DNA from: Acidobacteriaceae bacterium
GTDB taxonomy: Bacteria > Acidobacteriota > Terriglobia > Terriglobales > Acidobacteriaceae
Length of the DNA stretch: 45,082 nucleotides
NCBI GenBank assembly: GCA_025355505.1
Contig: JANXZM010000009.1
Coordinates: forward strand, 1 to 45,082
Direction: 5' to 3'
The first letter of the stretch is position 1. Each line of letters starts with the position of its first letter. Shown in pieces: positions 31,505 through 39,867 of this stretch. The position numbers and the translations under genes are program-made. The notes beneath the pieces were generated by a model. It saw only the letters and a program-made list of their open reading frames with translations, searched no databases and was not told the origin of the DNA.

Positions 31505-32605
31505 TCACGCGGCATCCGGATTCGGCAGCATAATATCGCGCACCAGCCCATCGAGTTCAAGACAAGCGGAGATGAACTGGCGAAGCGTCCGACGGGTAGG
31601 GCCGAAAGAATCAAATGCGCCCACCGAGAGGCCGCCTTCCGAGTAAGCGCTGCGGAAATCCGCGAACTTCCGCGAGAGTTCTTCCACGATCTTGAAATCC
31701 ACCGGTTTGTCGATGCGCGGACAAACCTCAACGTCGCTCGCGTTCAGGCGAACCTGCCACCCGAAAGGTGGAGAAATAACGACATCGCCACCGATGAACT
31801 CGCTCCAGTGCATGTGATTGCGAAACGCCGCCGACAGCAGGCGTATGCGATAGCCACGCTCGCGAAAAAGCTGGTAAGTCTTCTTGAACACCGCTACGCC
31901 AGCCCACTCCAGGTATCCGGGGTCGATCGTGATATTTTCTTTTTCGGCGATGACCTTCAGCCAGTCGTCAAGGCGTCCGACCATGATGGTGCATACTGGC
32001 CCCATGGTCGCAATTTCCTTACCTTCCTTCTCGCGGCGTGTCAGCCCACGTTCCACCGCTTCGGCAACCGCCATGCACTGCGGCAGCGTGAAGCTGACTG
32101 TCGCGTTGATACTGATTCCGCGGTAAGTCGCTTCCTCGATGGCGGGAATCCCCGCGCGGGTTACCGGAATCTTCACGATCATATTGGGTGCCAGCCGGTC
32201 GAACTCCTGGGCCTGCTGCACGATGGATTCCGTGTCGCGATAGAACCGTGGATCGGTTTGTATCGAAAGCCTTCCGTTTCGTCCGTGATGCGCATCGAAA
32301 ACCGGCTTCAGTAAGCTGGCAGCTTTAATGGAAACTTCACGAACCAGTTGCCAGCCGATCTCTTCTTCGGTGGCAGTCTGCCGTTCTTCAATCAGTGCGC
32401 GAATGCGGTCTTTCCACGCCCCCATTTCCTTCTTAAGGATTCCGAGCACGATCACCGGATTGCAGGTGGCGCCGACCGCGCCATGTTCGATCGAATAGGT
32501 GAGCTCCTGAATCGACGCCGAGTCATTCCACAGGCAAGTCGATGTGGTCTGGGTCATTTCGTGCAAGGGACTCTTGTAAGTTACAGGAGCAGTTACTTGC
32601 ATCAT
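31505..32605 (-). CDS. Transaldolase-family protein in the inositol operon
   Basis: A 366-residue class I aldolase of the transaldolase family. Family segments: SIEHGAVGATCNPVIVLG (canonical TSNP), Schiff-base Lys in NMIVKIPVTRAG, then SINATVSFT. It is longer than ordinary small transaldolases and diverges around the active-site loops. It starts in a 4-base overlap (ATGA) with the end of iolG, so the two are translationally coupled. No IolC or IolJ is in the window, so this protein may take part in the late carbon cleavage or rearrangement of the inositol route. That idea is speculative; sugar-phosphate transaldolase activity is the default. Confidence 0.82.
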   Translation of the reverse strand: MMQVTAPVTYKSPLHEMTQTTSTCLWNDSASIQELTYSIEHGAVGATCNPVIVLGILKKEMGAWKDRIRALIEERQTATEEEIGWQLVREVSIKAASLLKPVFDAHHGRNGRLSIQTDPRFYRDTESIVQQAQEFDRLAPNMIVKIPVTRAGIPAIEEATYRGISINATVSFTLPQCMAVAEAVERGLTRREKEGKEIATMGPVCTIMVGRLDDWLKVIAEKENITIDPGYLEWAGVAVFKKTYQLFRERGYRIRLLSAAFRNHMHWSEFIGGDVVISPPFGWQVRLNASDVEVCPRIDKPVDFKIVEELSRKFADFRSAYSEGGLSVGAFDSFGPTRRTLRQFISACLELDGLVRDIMLPNPDAA

Positions 32606-33648
32606 GGATTCCTCCGGCCGCCGCTTTTGTTCTCGTCTACCTGTCCCACGGGGCTTGGCTTGGATTGAAGATGGGATTGCTCAGCAGCTACAGCGATCTC
32701 GAGGGCCCGCAAGCCGTCTTCCCCTGAAACACGGGGAGCGCGGTCGTGCAACATGCTTTGAACAAAATCCTGGACTTCAGCAACGTAGGCGTCGTCAAAC
32801 CTTGTAAGGAAATGGTCGGCAAGTTTTTGAGTGCCACCATCGCAGGTCAGAACAGTAACCGAGGTTTGTTGCAGGCTTCCAATCAGGATCGACCCTTTCG
32901 ATCCTGCAATTTCAGTTCGTATATCGTAGCCATAGACTGCCTGCACAAAGGACTCGATGTTGCCGATCGCGCCGCGCCCGTACTTCAGGTTCACGACCCC
33001 GGCTACGATGTCGCCAAACTCGGCAACCTCCGGGCGAATCGCCACGGTTGCGTAGGCTTGGACTTCTTTTACTTCATCGCGCATGAGCCAGCGGGCCAGG
33101 TCGAAATCATGGATGGTGTTGTTGTAAAACAGCATGCCGTTCAGCTTCGACTGATAGGACGAGATCGGTGGAGCATCCTTGTCACGGCCAATTGATTTGA
33201 AGACGACGGGCTCCCCGATTTCGCCAGCCTCAATCCGCTTCATGGCTGCCGCATAGCCAGGATCGTAGCGGCGCATGAAACCGATCTGCAGATGGACGCC
33301 AGCCTTAGCAACCGCTTCCAAGGCAGCATGCGCATCCGCAAGGCTCAGGGCCAGAGGCTTTTCACAGAGGATATGTTTTCCCGCTGCGGCCGCGGCGCGG
33401 ATGGCTTGGGCGTGGAACTTGTCAGGTGTGGCGATTACAACGCAGTCGATGTTTTTGCGCTCCAGCATGTCTTCCAAGCTGGCAAATCCGTGCTCGATTT
33501 CAAGCTCAGCGGCGACCTGCCGGGCTTGGTCGGCAGCGACATCGGCAACCGCGACCAGAGTGGCCTCCGGCACCAGGCGGCGGATGTTTTCCGCGTGCCG
33601 CTTGCCCATCGCTCCCACTCCGAGTACGCCAATCCCCAGTTTGCGCAT
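32602..33648 (-). CDS. iolG: myo-Inositol 2-dehydrogenase (IolG-like)
   Basis: A 348-residue Gfo/Idh/MocA enzyme. Rossmann motif GVLGVGAMGKRHA, EKPLALSLADA, GFMRRYDPGYA, and the catalytic segment NNTIHDFDLARWLM (conserved Asp and His) match inositol 2-dehydrogenase, which oxidises myo-inositol to scyllo-inosose with NAD+. Located 22 bases after iolD. Start ATG 33648 is preceded by GGGAG with a 9-base gap. The frame is open further to 33768, but that part lies in iolD. Close paralogue at 19864-20898. Confidence 0.88.
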   Translation of the reverse strand: MRKLGIGVLGVGAMGKRHAENIRRLVPEATLVAVADVAADQARQVAAELEIEHGFASLEDMLERKNIDCVVIATPDKFHAQAIRAAAAAGKHILCEKPLALSLADAHAALEAVAKAGVHLQIGFMRRYDPGYAAAMKRIEAGEIGEPVVFKSIGRDKDAPPISSYQSKLNGMLFYNNTIHDFDLARWLMRDEVKEVQAYATVAIRPEVAEFGDIVAGVVNLKYGRGAIGNIESFVQAVYGYDIRTEIAGSKGSILIGSLQQTSVTVLTCDGGTQKLADHFLTRFDDAYVAEVQDFVQSMLHDRAPRVSGEDGLRALEIAVAAEQSHLQSKPSPVGQVDENKSGGRRNP

Positions 33649-33670
33649 TGCGTCTTTCTCCCAAACAATC

Positions 33671-35533
33671 TCAACGTTGCGAAGGCCAGAAATATCTTTC
33701 CTTCTTTTTGCCTTCCAGATAATCGCGCCGAGCTTGCTGGACGGAGTCCGACTCCGACACCTCGGCAATGGGAACGTCCCACCAGGACTCGTAGCCGGGA
33801 ACGCCGTCGAAATAATCGGTTTCCACTACCACCACCGACGTCCGCGGCTGCTTCTTTAAATCGGACAAGGCTTCTGCCAGTTGCTCATGGGTGCGTGCCC
33901 GCACGGCATGTGCCCCCAGACTGGCGGCATTCGCGACGAAATCGACGGGGATGACGGCGCCTGCGTTTTCCTGATCGCGATACTGATACTTCGTTCCAAA
34001 TCCACCGCTGCCGCACGCGCGACTCAGCCCGCCAATGCTAGAGAAGCCGTGGTTGTCAAAGATTACGATGTTGAGCTTCACGTTCTCCTGCAACGAAGTT
34101 ACGATCTCCTGGGCCATCATGAGGTAGGAGCCGTCTCCGACAAGAACGTAAACTTCGCGGCTCGGGTCCGCCATCTTGACTCCGAGCCCACCCGCAATTT
34201 CGTAGCCCATGCAGGAGTAGCCGTACTCCGTGTGGTAATTCTTGGGATCGCGCGTGCGCCAGAGCTTATGCAAATCGCCGGGCAGACTGCCCGCGGCACA
34301 AACGATGACATCGCGCGGACCAAGCGTGGCGTTCAGCAGCCCGATCGCCTCTCCCTGACTGAGCGGTGGACCGTGCCGCCGACCGTAGATTCTGTCAACT
34401 TCAGTCATCCACTCGCCGCGAAGGCCGACTATTTCAGAGGCGTAGCTTTCCGGCACGCGATACGACGAGAGCGCGGTTGAGAGCTCCTCGATCGTCGTGC
34501 GCGCATCTCCCACTACAGGCAGCGCCGCTTGCTTGCTGGCATCGAACTCGGTGACGTTGATATTGATCTGGCGCAGGTCCGGATTTTGAAAGGCAGTCTT
34601 CGAAGCAGTGGTGAAATCGCTGTGGCGCGTGCCTATGGCGACCACTAAATCGGCGCTGGCTGCCAACCGATTTGCAGCGAAAGTACCCGTGACCCCAATC
34701 GCGCCTGCCGACTGCGGGTGATCGAAGTTAAGCGAACCTTTTCCCGCTTGGGTCTCGCCCACGGGAATGCCAGTGCCCGCCGCGAAACGGGAGAGAGCTT
34801 CGGTTGCTTCGGAGTAAATCACACCTCCGCCTGCAATGATGAGCGGCCGTCGCGCCAACTGGATCCACTCGATGGCCCGGCTGAGCTGAGTTGCGTCCGC
34901 CCGAGCACGAGGAATAACCCAGGTGCGTGGGCGAAAGAATTCTTCCGGGTAGTCGTAGGCTTCGGCCTGCACATCCTGGGGGAGGGCAAGGGTTACAGCG
35001 CCTGTTTCCGCGGGCGAAGTCAGCACTCGCATCGCCTCCGGCAAAGAAGTCAGAATCTGTTCGGGCCGCTGGATGCGATCCCAATAGCGCGAGACTGGGC
35101 GGAAACAGTCGTTGACCGATACATCCTGCGAGGAGGTTGACTCCAGTTGTTGCAGAACGGGAGCGACGTTGCGGCGGGCGAAAATATCTCCGGGAAGAAG
35201 CAGTACAGGAAGCCGGTTGATGGTGGCTCCCGCAGCCCCGGTCAGCATGTTGGTAGCGCCTGGCCCAATCGAGGTCGTGCATACCAGCGTGCGGAGGCGG
35301 TTGCTCATCTTGGCGAATGCAGCGGCGGTGTGGACCATCGCCTGCTCATTACGGCACAGGTAGTAGGGAAAGTCAGGATTCTGCTGGAGCGCCTGACCAA
35401 TGCCCGCGACGTTGCCGTGTCCGAAGATGCCGAAGCACCCGGCGAAGAAAGCGCTCTGGTTACCGTCGCGCGATACGAACTGGGTTTTCAGGAACTGAAT
35501 GATGGCTTGCGCCGTGGTCAGCCTTCGCGTCAT
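33671..35533 (-). CDS. iolD: 3D-(3,5/4)-trihydroxycyclohexane-1,2-dione hydrolase
   Basis: A 620-residue thiamine-diphosphate enzyme that opens the cyclitol ring to 5-deoxy-glucuronate. Visible: N-terminal FGIFGHGNVAGIGQAL and the ThDP-activating Glu in CRNEQAMVHTAAAFAK; the central Rossmann-like domain (PLIIAGGGVIYSEA); and the C-terminal ThDP/Mg2+ motif GDGSYLMMAQEIVTSL with the downstream DNHGFSSIGGLSRACG. These last segments are diagnostic for IolD among ThDP enzymes. The start ATG 35533 gives MTRRLTTAQAII, the family N-terminus. First gene of unit C. Confidence 0.93.
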   Translation of the reverse strand: MTRRLTTAQAIIQFLKTQFVSRDGNQSAFFAGCFGIFGHGNVAGIGQALQQNPDFPYYLCRNEQAMVHTAAAFAKMSNRLRTLVCTTSIGPGATNMLTGAAGATINRLPVLLLPGDIFARRNVAPVLQQLESTSSQDVSVNDCFRPVSRYWDRIQRPEQILTSLPEAMRVLTSPAETGAVTLALPQDVQAEAYDYPEEFFRPRTWVIPRARADATQLSRAIEWIQLARRPLIIAGGGVIYSEATEALSRFAAGTGIPVGETQAGKGSLNFDHPQSAGAIGVTGTFAANRLAASADLVVAIGTRHSDFTTASKTAFQNPDLRQININVTEFDASKQAALPVVGDARTTIEELSTALSSYRVPESYASEIVGLRGEWMTEVDRIYGRRHGPPLSQGEAIGLLNATLGPRDVIVCAAGSLPGDLHKLWRTRDPKNYHTEYGYSCMGYEIAGGLGVKMADPSREVYVLVGDGSYLMMAQEIVTSLQENVKLNIVIFDNHGFSSIGGLSRACGSGGFGTKYQYRDQENAGAVIPVDFVANAASLGAHAVRARTHEQLAEALSDLKKQPRTSVVVVETDYFDGVPGYESWWDVPIAEVSESDSVQQARRDYLEGKKKERYFWPSQR

Positions 35534-35910
35534 GTTTCTACCCCAGTGAGCTTTGTGCAGTGAGCTGGTGCGTCGCCAAAGCAGCATACTGCAATTTGCC
35601 ACAAAGCACCAGCAGATTTGGTGAAGTTACAAACCGCTTATGTCTTTGCTCTAAATGCTTATATTTCGCTCGGTGGCAAGGTTTTAATGGTCCGAATAGT
35701 GGTGCCATCTGCCAATTCAGTGAAAGGTCGATTGTTCGCTTCCGTCTGGTCCAATCACCATGAACGTAGGTATTAAATAAGGGGTTAGTGTGGGTAGTGG
35801 GCACATTTTCACCGGTTCTCAATCGGGGCAAAGTACGTCGCCGGTCAATCGAGTCGTCGTTAACCGATGACCGGCAGGGCTGTGAAGGTCATGTATAGTC
35901 GTATTTTCCT
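35534..35910. promoter_or_regulatory. Divergent region between iolD and lacI paralogue 2
   Basis: No gene in 377 bases. Two decamers resemble the operator TAAGCGCTTA with two mismatches each: 35631-35640 (AAACCGCTTA) and 35652-35661 (TAAATGCTTA), in the stretch upstream of iolD. No clear -35/-10 pair in the unit-A arrangement was found, so these are weaker candidates than those at 16176, 30258 and 40789. The rest is A/T-richer than the genes. Confidence 0.4.
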
Positions 35911-36999
35911 ATGGTCAAGAAATCTGGGCGAACCGCAGGTGCCCGAGGATACAAGGCACCCAGTATCTACGATGTAGCCCGCGAGGCGAAGGTCTCGGTA
36001 TTCACAGTGTCGGCGGTGATCAACGAAACTGGAAGGGTCAGCGCGACTTTGAGCCGCCGCGTGGAAGCGGCGGTCCGCGAGCTCAATTACCGGCCTAATC
36101 TGCTCGCTCGCAGCCTTGCTAAACAGCAAACCCATACCTTCGGCATGGTGGTCACGGACATCGCCAACCCCTTCTTTCCAGCCATCGTGCGTGCCGCCGA
36201 AGATGCGGCACAGAAGGCGGGCTACAGTATGTTGCTTTGCAACAGTGATGACAAACCGGACAAGGAAGCGGTGTATCTGGAGCTTTTGATCGCCAATCGG
36301 GTCGACGGAATCATTCTGAGCAAGACGCCTTCCGCCTTGAGCGTCGCCCAACGCCGGATGCTGGATGAAGCGAAGATTCCGATCGTCCTGCTGATGAGAA
36401 CCTGCGCGGAACTGAAAACCGATATTGTGCAAACTAATGACAAGCAGGGGGCAATGGATGCGGTCGATCATCTTGCGCGCATCGGCCATAAGAAGATCGC
36501 ATTCGTCAGCGGCCCCATGAATGTCAGCAATGCCCGCGCCCGCCGGCAGGGCTACACCAAGGCGCTGAAGGCGCGGGGGTTGGTTTACGACCCTGAGTTG
36601 AGCTTCGAAGGCGACTATCGAATTGAGTCCGGTCGCCGTGCTGGGCATGCTCTGCTTCCGAAGCGGCCAGATGCGGTCCTGGTGACGAACTACCTGATGA
36701 CGATTGGGCTGATGAGCGCAGCGGAAGAGATGGGCTTGCGTTGTCCGGAAGACTTCGCCTTGATCAGTTTTGACGACTATCCCTGGTCCGGCTGTTTCCG
36801 TCCCCGTCTGACAACCATCGAATTGCCCAAGCACGAACTCGGCGACACCGCCGTGCAACTCTTGCTTCAGCGCATCCGGGGTACGCGCACCAAAGCTGTG
36901 ACCGTGAACCTCTTGCCGCAACTCCGGGTGCGCGAATCCTGCGGGTTCATGCTGCACTCCAGGAAAGAGCCAGTGGCAACCACCGAGGGATCACGCTGA
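35911..36999 (+). CDS. LacI-family transcriptional regulator (paralogue 2)
   Basis: A 362-residue LacI/PurR-type regulator. HTH SIYDVAREAKVSVFTVSAVIN (residues about 18-38), hinge YRPNLLARSLAKQQTHTFG, effector domain starting GMVVTDIANPFFPAIVRAAEDAAQKAG. The recognition helix is the same unusual Val-Phe-Thr-Val-Ser-Ala as paralogue 1 (24616-25704), and the effector domains are also similar (FDDYPW, FRPRLTT). It is divergent from unit C and convergent with mocE, overlapping its 3' end by 9 bases. Probably a local repressor responding to a cyclitol. Confidence 0.9.
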   Translation: MVKKSGRTAGARGYKAPSIYDVAREAKVSVFTVSAVINETGRVSATLSRRVEAAVRELNYRPNLLARSLAKQQTHTFGMVVTDIANPFFPAIVRAAEDAAQKAGYSMLLCNSDDKPDKEAVYLELLIANRVDGIILSKTPSALSVAQRRMLDEAKIPIVLLMRTCAELKTDIVQTNDKQGAMDAVDHLARIGHKKIAFVSGPMNVSNARARRQGYTKALKARGLVYDPELSFEGDYRIESGRRAGHALLPKRPDAVLVTNYLMTIGLMSAAEEMGLRCPEDFALISFDDYPWSGCFRPRLTTIELPKHELGDTAVQLLLQRIRGTRTKAVTVNLLPQLRVRESCGFMLHSRKEPVATTEGSR

Positions 37000-37323
37000 A
37001 TCGGGGATACCCACATACACAAGCTGCGCTTCAATCTTCGTGGGATAAGTGTGCAGGTTTACGCACACCGGAGCACCCTTCGCTTTGCCGGTAGGAATGT
37101 GGAAGCGTCCTTGATGTTTCGGACACTCGATAATCTCCCCCACTACCAGTCCGTCGGTCAGCAACTCATCCTCGTGCGTGCAAAGTCCATCCGTTGCGTA
37201 GAAGCCGCTGGGCGTGTGATAGATCGCGTAGATTTTTCCGCCGTGCTCAAACTGCGCCACGTCTTCCTCGGCAATGTCATCGACGTGACAGACTGGGTGC
37301 CAGGAAACAATGCCATCAGGCAT
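36991..37323 (-). CDS. mocE: MocE-like Rieske [2Fe-2S] ferredoxin
   Basis: A 110-residue soluble Rieske protein. Cluster ligands are in CTHEDELL and ECPKHQGRFH (CxH...CxxH). In Sinorhizobium, MocE is the ferredoxin for the MocD oxygenase in rhizopine catabolism, and the pairing with a MocD homologue here supports that reading. GGGGGA lies 7 bases upstream of the ATG at 37323; the longer frame to 37434 is inside mocD. The start overlaps the end of mocD by 8 bases. No MocF-type reductase is seen in the window. Confidence 0.85.
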   Translation of the reverse strand: MPDGIVSWHPVCHVDDIAEEDVAQFEHGGKIYAIYHTPSGFYATDGLCTHEDELLTDGLVVGEIIECPKHQGRFHIPTGKAKGAPVCVNLHTYPTKIEAQLVYVGIPDSA

Positions 37324-38362
37324 AGTGAGATCCCCCGGTGGCAGTAACTGCGTTGCCGTCCGATTCCTTTTCTTGCGACGGACGCCTGGATGCGGCATCG
37401 GGCGGAAGTTTCCGCAGAACAAAATAGTTCGCATCTTTCGACTGTTTGATCAGCGCCGGAACAATTTCCCGAAAAGCTTCCAGCAAGCCGGAATAGGTGT
37501 GCGGCATTACGCTTTGCATCCGTTCATGGAGGTTCGGCAACGCGTGAAACGGGACCATCGGGAACATGTGGTGTTCAATGTGGTAATTCATATTGAAGTA
37601 GAGAAAACGGAACACCGGATTCATCTTCACCGTGCGCGTATTCAACCGGTGATCGCGCACGTTTTCAGCCAGGCCCGCATGCTGCGTCAGCGAAAACATC
37701 TGATGGAGCCAACCTCCGTACATTCGCGCGAGGGGAAAGAACAGCAGTGGGAGCCAACTCTTGATGGAAACTGACCAAACCATCATTCCCAGGTAGACAA
37801 CCAGGTAAACACGTGACCACCAGAACATCTTCCGCCATTCGCTTTGCGGTACGAAGTCTTTTGCCTCTTTGGTGGGTACGCCCAGGGCATGGAGAGTCAT
37901 CACTCTGAACATCTGGATGGCATCCGGTATCCAGAAAAAATCCAGCAGCACTTTGCGCAGGTTCGCTGGGCGCATCACCTGGATCTCCGGATCGAGTCCG
38001 ACCATGATCGTTTCCGTGTGGTGCCGCGTGTGACTCCAGCGCATGTAAGTGCCTTCCTTCATGTTCATGAGAGAGGAAAGCAAATAAAACATCTCGTTTA
38101 GCCAGCGCGTGCGGAACGGAGTGCCGTGAGCGCACTCGTGCCATCGGGCATCGCATGAACTGTAGATTGTGCCGTACAGGAAAAACGCCGGAATCACCCA
38201 ATGGCTGCCAACCGCCGCGTAGGCAAGGTAGCCGCTACCGGCAAGGCATGCCAGCCAGAGTCCGAAGTTGGCGAAGCCCTTCCCGTTACCTCGCGCCATC
38301 AACAGCTTCAGCTCTTTGCGAGGAATCTCAGGACGATACCAATCGTCCAGCGATTGCGTCAT
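37316..38362 (-). CDS. mocD: MocD-like di-iron hydrocarbon oxygenase / fatty acid desaturase-fold protein
   Basis: A 348-residue integral-membrane di-iron enzyme. Three histidine boxes are visible: HECAH near residue 75, HTRHH near residue 110, and HIEHH near residue 255. Between them are membrane segments such as FFLYGTIY and LVVYLGMMVWSV. With MocE, rhizobial MocD removes the methyl group of 3-O-methyl-scyllo-inosamine. Here the gene is directly followed by a Rieske ferredoxin and preceded by an APC permease and iolB. A lipid desaturase is the alternative, but the cyclitol neighbours argue for a MocD-type role. Confidence 0.83.
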   Translation of the reverse strand: MTQSLDDWYRPEIPRKELKLLMARGNGKGFANFGLWLACLAGSGYLAYAAVGSHWVIPAFFLYGTIYSSCDARWHECAHGTPFRTRWLNEMFYLLSSLMNMKEGTYMRWSHTRHHTETIMVGLDPEIQVMRPANLRKVLLDFFWIPDAIQMFRVMTLHALGVPTKEAKDFVPQSEWRKMFWWSRVYLVVYLGMMVWSVSIKSWLPLLFFPLARMYGGWLHQMFSLTQHAGLAENVRDHRLNTRTVKMNPVFRFLYFNMNYHIEHHMFPMVPFHALPNLHERMQSVMPHTYSGLLEAFREIVPALIKQSKDANYFVLRKLPPDAASRRPSQEKESDGNAVTATGGSHYA

Positions 38363-38399
38363 AGCTCACACCAATCCCATTCTACGAATCAACTTGCCA

Positions 38400-39782
38400 T
38401 CACGATTCACTAAAATCGATTTCCACCGGTTGCCCGAAAGCCATGGTCTTCAAAATCACGTAAAGCGCGCCTGCGGCCACCCAGATCGCGCCGATCGCCA
38501 GCGTCGATCCTTGCAAGCCCAAAAAGATCACCAGGCAGAAAACAAATCCCAGGCACGGCACGATAACGTCGAGCAACAGGCTCCGCTTTCCGGCCATTCC
38601 CGGGGAGAAACCAAAATGCCGGACAGCCGCGAGGTTCACAGCCATAAAAGTCATCAGCGCGCCGAAATTAAGAATCTCAACCGAGCGCTCCCATCCCAGG
38701 GTTAAGCTGCCCAGATAGGCCAGAGCGCCGACGATGAGCACGTTATTAGAGGGATTGCCGCGCTCAGCGTTGAGATGGCCAAAAAGTTTACGCGGCAACA
38801 CGTTGTCGCGGCCCATGCTGTAGAGCAAACGCACGGCTCCCAGCAGACCAGCCAAACCACCAGCCAGGCTTGAAATGAGCAGCACGGCGCCAAATCCGAT
38901 AAACAGTTTGTAGCCGCCCACGACATTTGCCACATCCATAAAAGCTGTTTCGGGATTGACGAGGGTGCGGTAATCGGGCCAAACCCGAACCGCCAGGTAA
39001 ACCTGAAACGCCGCAAACAGCCCCGTGAAAACACAGACGAGAACGGACGCAAGCAAAACGTTTCGCTGCGGATTCTCGACTTCTTCCGCCAGGATGCTGA
39101 CCCCATCGAACCCGATGTAAGTGGTGGCAACCAGGGCTGTACCCGCGGCGATCGCGCGTACACTGAAGGTCTTTGGATCGTAGACAGGCTGAATTGAAAT
39201 CAGTCCTACGACGTGGTGGTGCCCAATGATGTACCAGATTGCCTCGCCGAGAAAAACCACCATTACGATGGACATCATGGCCAGCAGAATTTCATTCGCA
39301 CGCGCGGTAGTGCGAATTCCAAACCAGCACAAAAGAGTCATGAATCCGACTGCCAACGCCGAAAGTAACGCGAGGGGCACATTTGGAACTAATCGCTGGA
39401 TCGTGAGGGCCGCGTAGAGGCTGTTCTGTAGCGGCTGAAAAAGGTATTCCAGGAACATCGCCCAACCAACCACGAACCCAAACGTCGGATTGAAACTCCG
39501 GCTGGCGTAAGTGTAGACCGAACCGGCGGAAGGATAGACCGTCGCCATTCGTCCAAAGCTCACTGCCGTGGCGGTCATGGCCACCATCGCGACCAGAAGA
39601 GTTATGAGCGCATGACCGTGGGAAAGAACTTGAGCCACGCCAAACATGGGAACAACCGCGATCGGCGAGGTTAATATCATTCCGTAATAAACCAGGTCCC
39701 AGAGACCGAGGACTCTCTTGAGCTTGGGTGCCGCGGCTGTTGCCACTGCGGTTCTAGGTTCCACCTTGGTCCCCTGGCCCAT
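38400..39782 (-). CDS. APC-family amino acid / amine permease
   Basis: A 460-residue polytopic inner-membrane transporter of the amino acid-polyamine-organocation superfamily with about 12 hydrophobic segments. The TM1 region GLWDLVYYGMILTSPIAVVPMFG, the TM3 segment YPSAGSVYTYASRSFNPTFGF and GFDGVSILAEEVENPQRN (TM6-TM8) are family hallmarks. It lies between iolB and mocD, so a role in importing an aminocyclitol such as scyllo-inosamine is attractive; amino-acid uptake is the default alternative. The ATG at 39782 follows a GTG at 39785. Confidence 0.85.
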   Translation of the reverse strand: MGQGTKVEPRTAVATAAAPKLKRVLGLWDLVYYGMILTSPIAVVPMFGVAQVLSHGHALITLLVAMVAMTATAVSFGRMATVYPSAGSVYTYASRSFNPTFGFVVGWAMFLEYLFQPLQNSLYAALTIQRLVPNVPLALLSALAVGFMTLLCWFGIRTTARANEILLAMMSIVMVVFLGEAIWYIIGHHHVVGLISIQPVYDPKTFSVRAIAAGTALVATTYIGFDGVSILAEEVENPQRNVLLASVLVCVFTGLFAAFQVYLAVRVWPDYRTLVNPETAFMDVANVVGGYKLFIGFGAVLLISSLAGGLAGLLGAVRLLYSMGRDNVLPRKLFGHLNAERGNPSNNVLIVGALAYLGSLTLGWERSVEILNFGALMTFMAVNLAAVRHFGFSPGMAGKRSLLLDVIVPCLGFVFCLVIFLGLQGSTLAIGAIWVAAGALYVILKTMAFGQPVEIDFSES

Positions 39783-39867
39783 CACAGATGGGGTACTGAC
39801 TCGATTAGTTGCTCAGGCTGTCTGCTCTAACAATTTCAGATGCAATCATCACAGCCCGCGAAACCGG

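Noticed and set aside
35860-36957. 365-codon frame on the minus strand
   Set aside because: Antisense to lacI paralogue 2; the plus strand has the HTH and effector domain.
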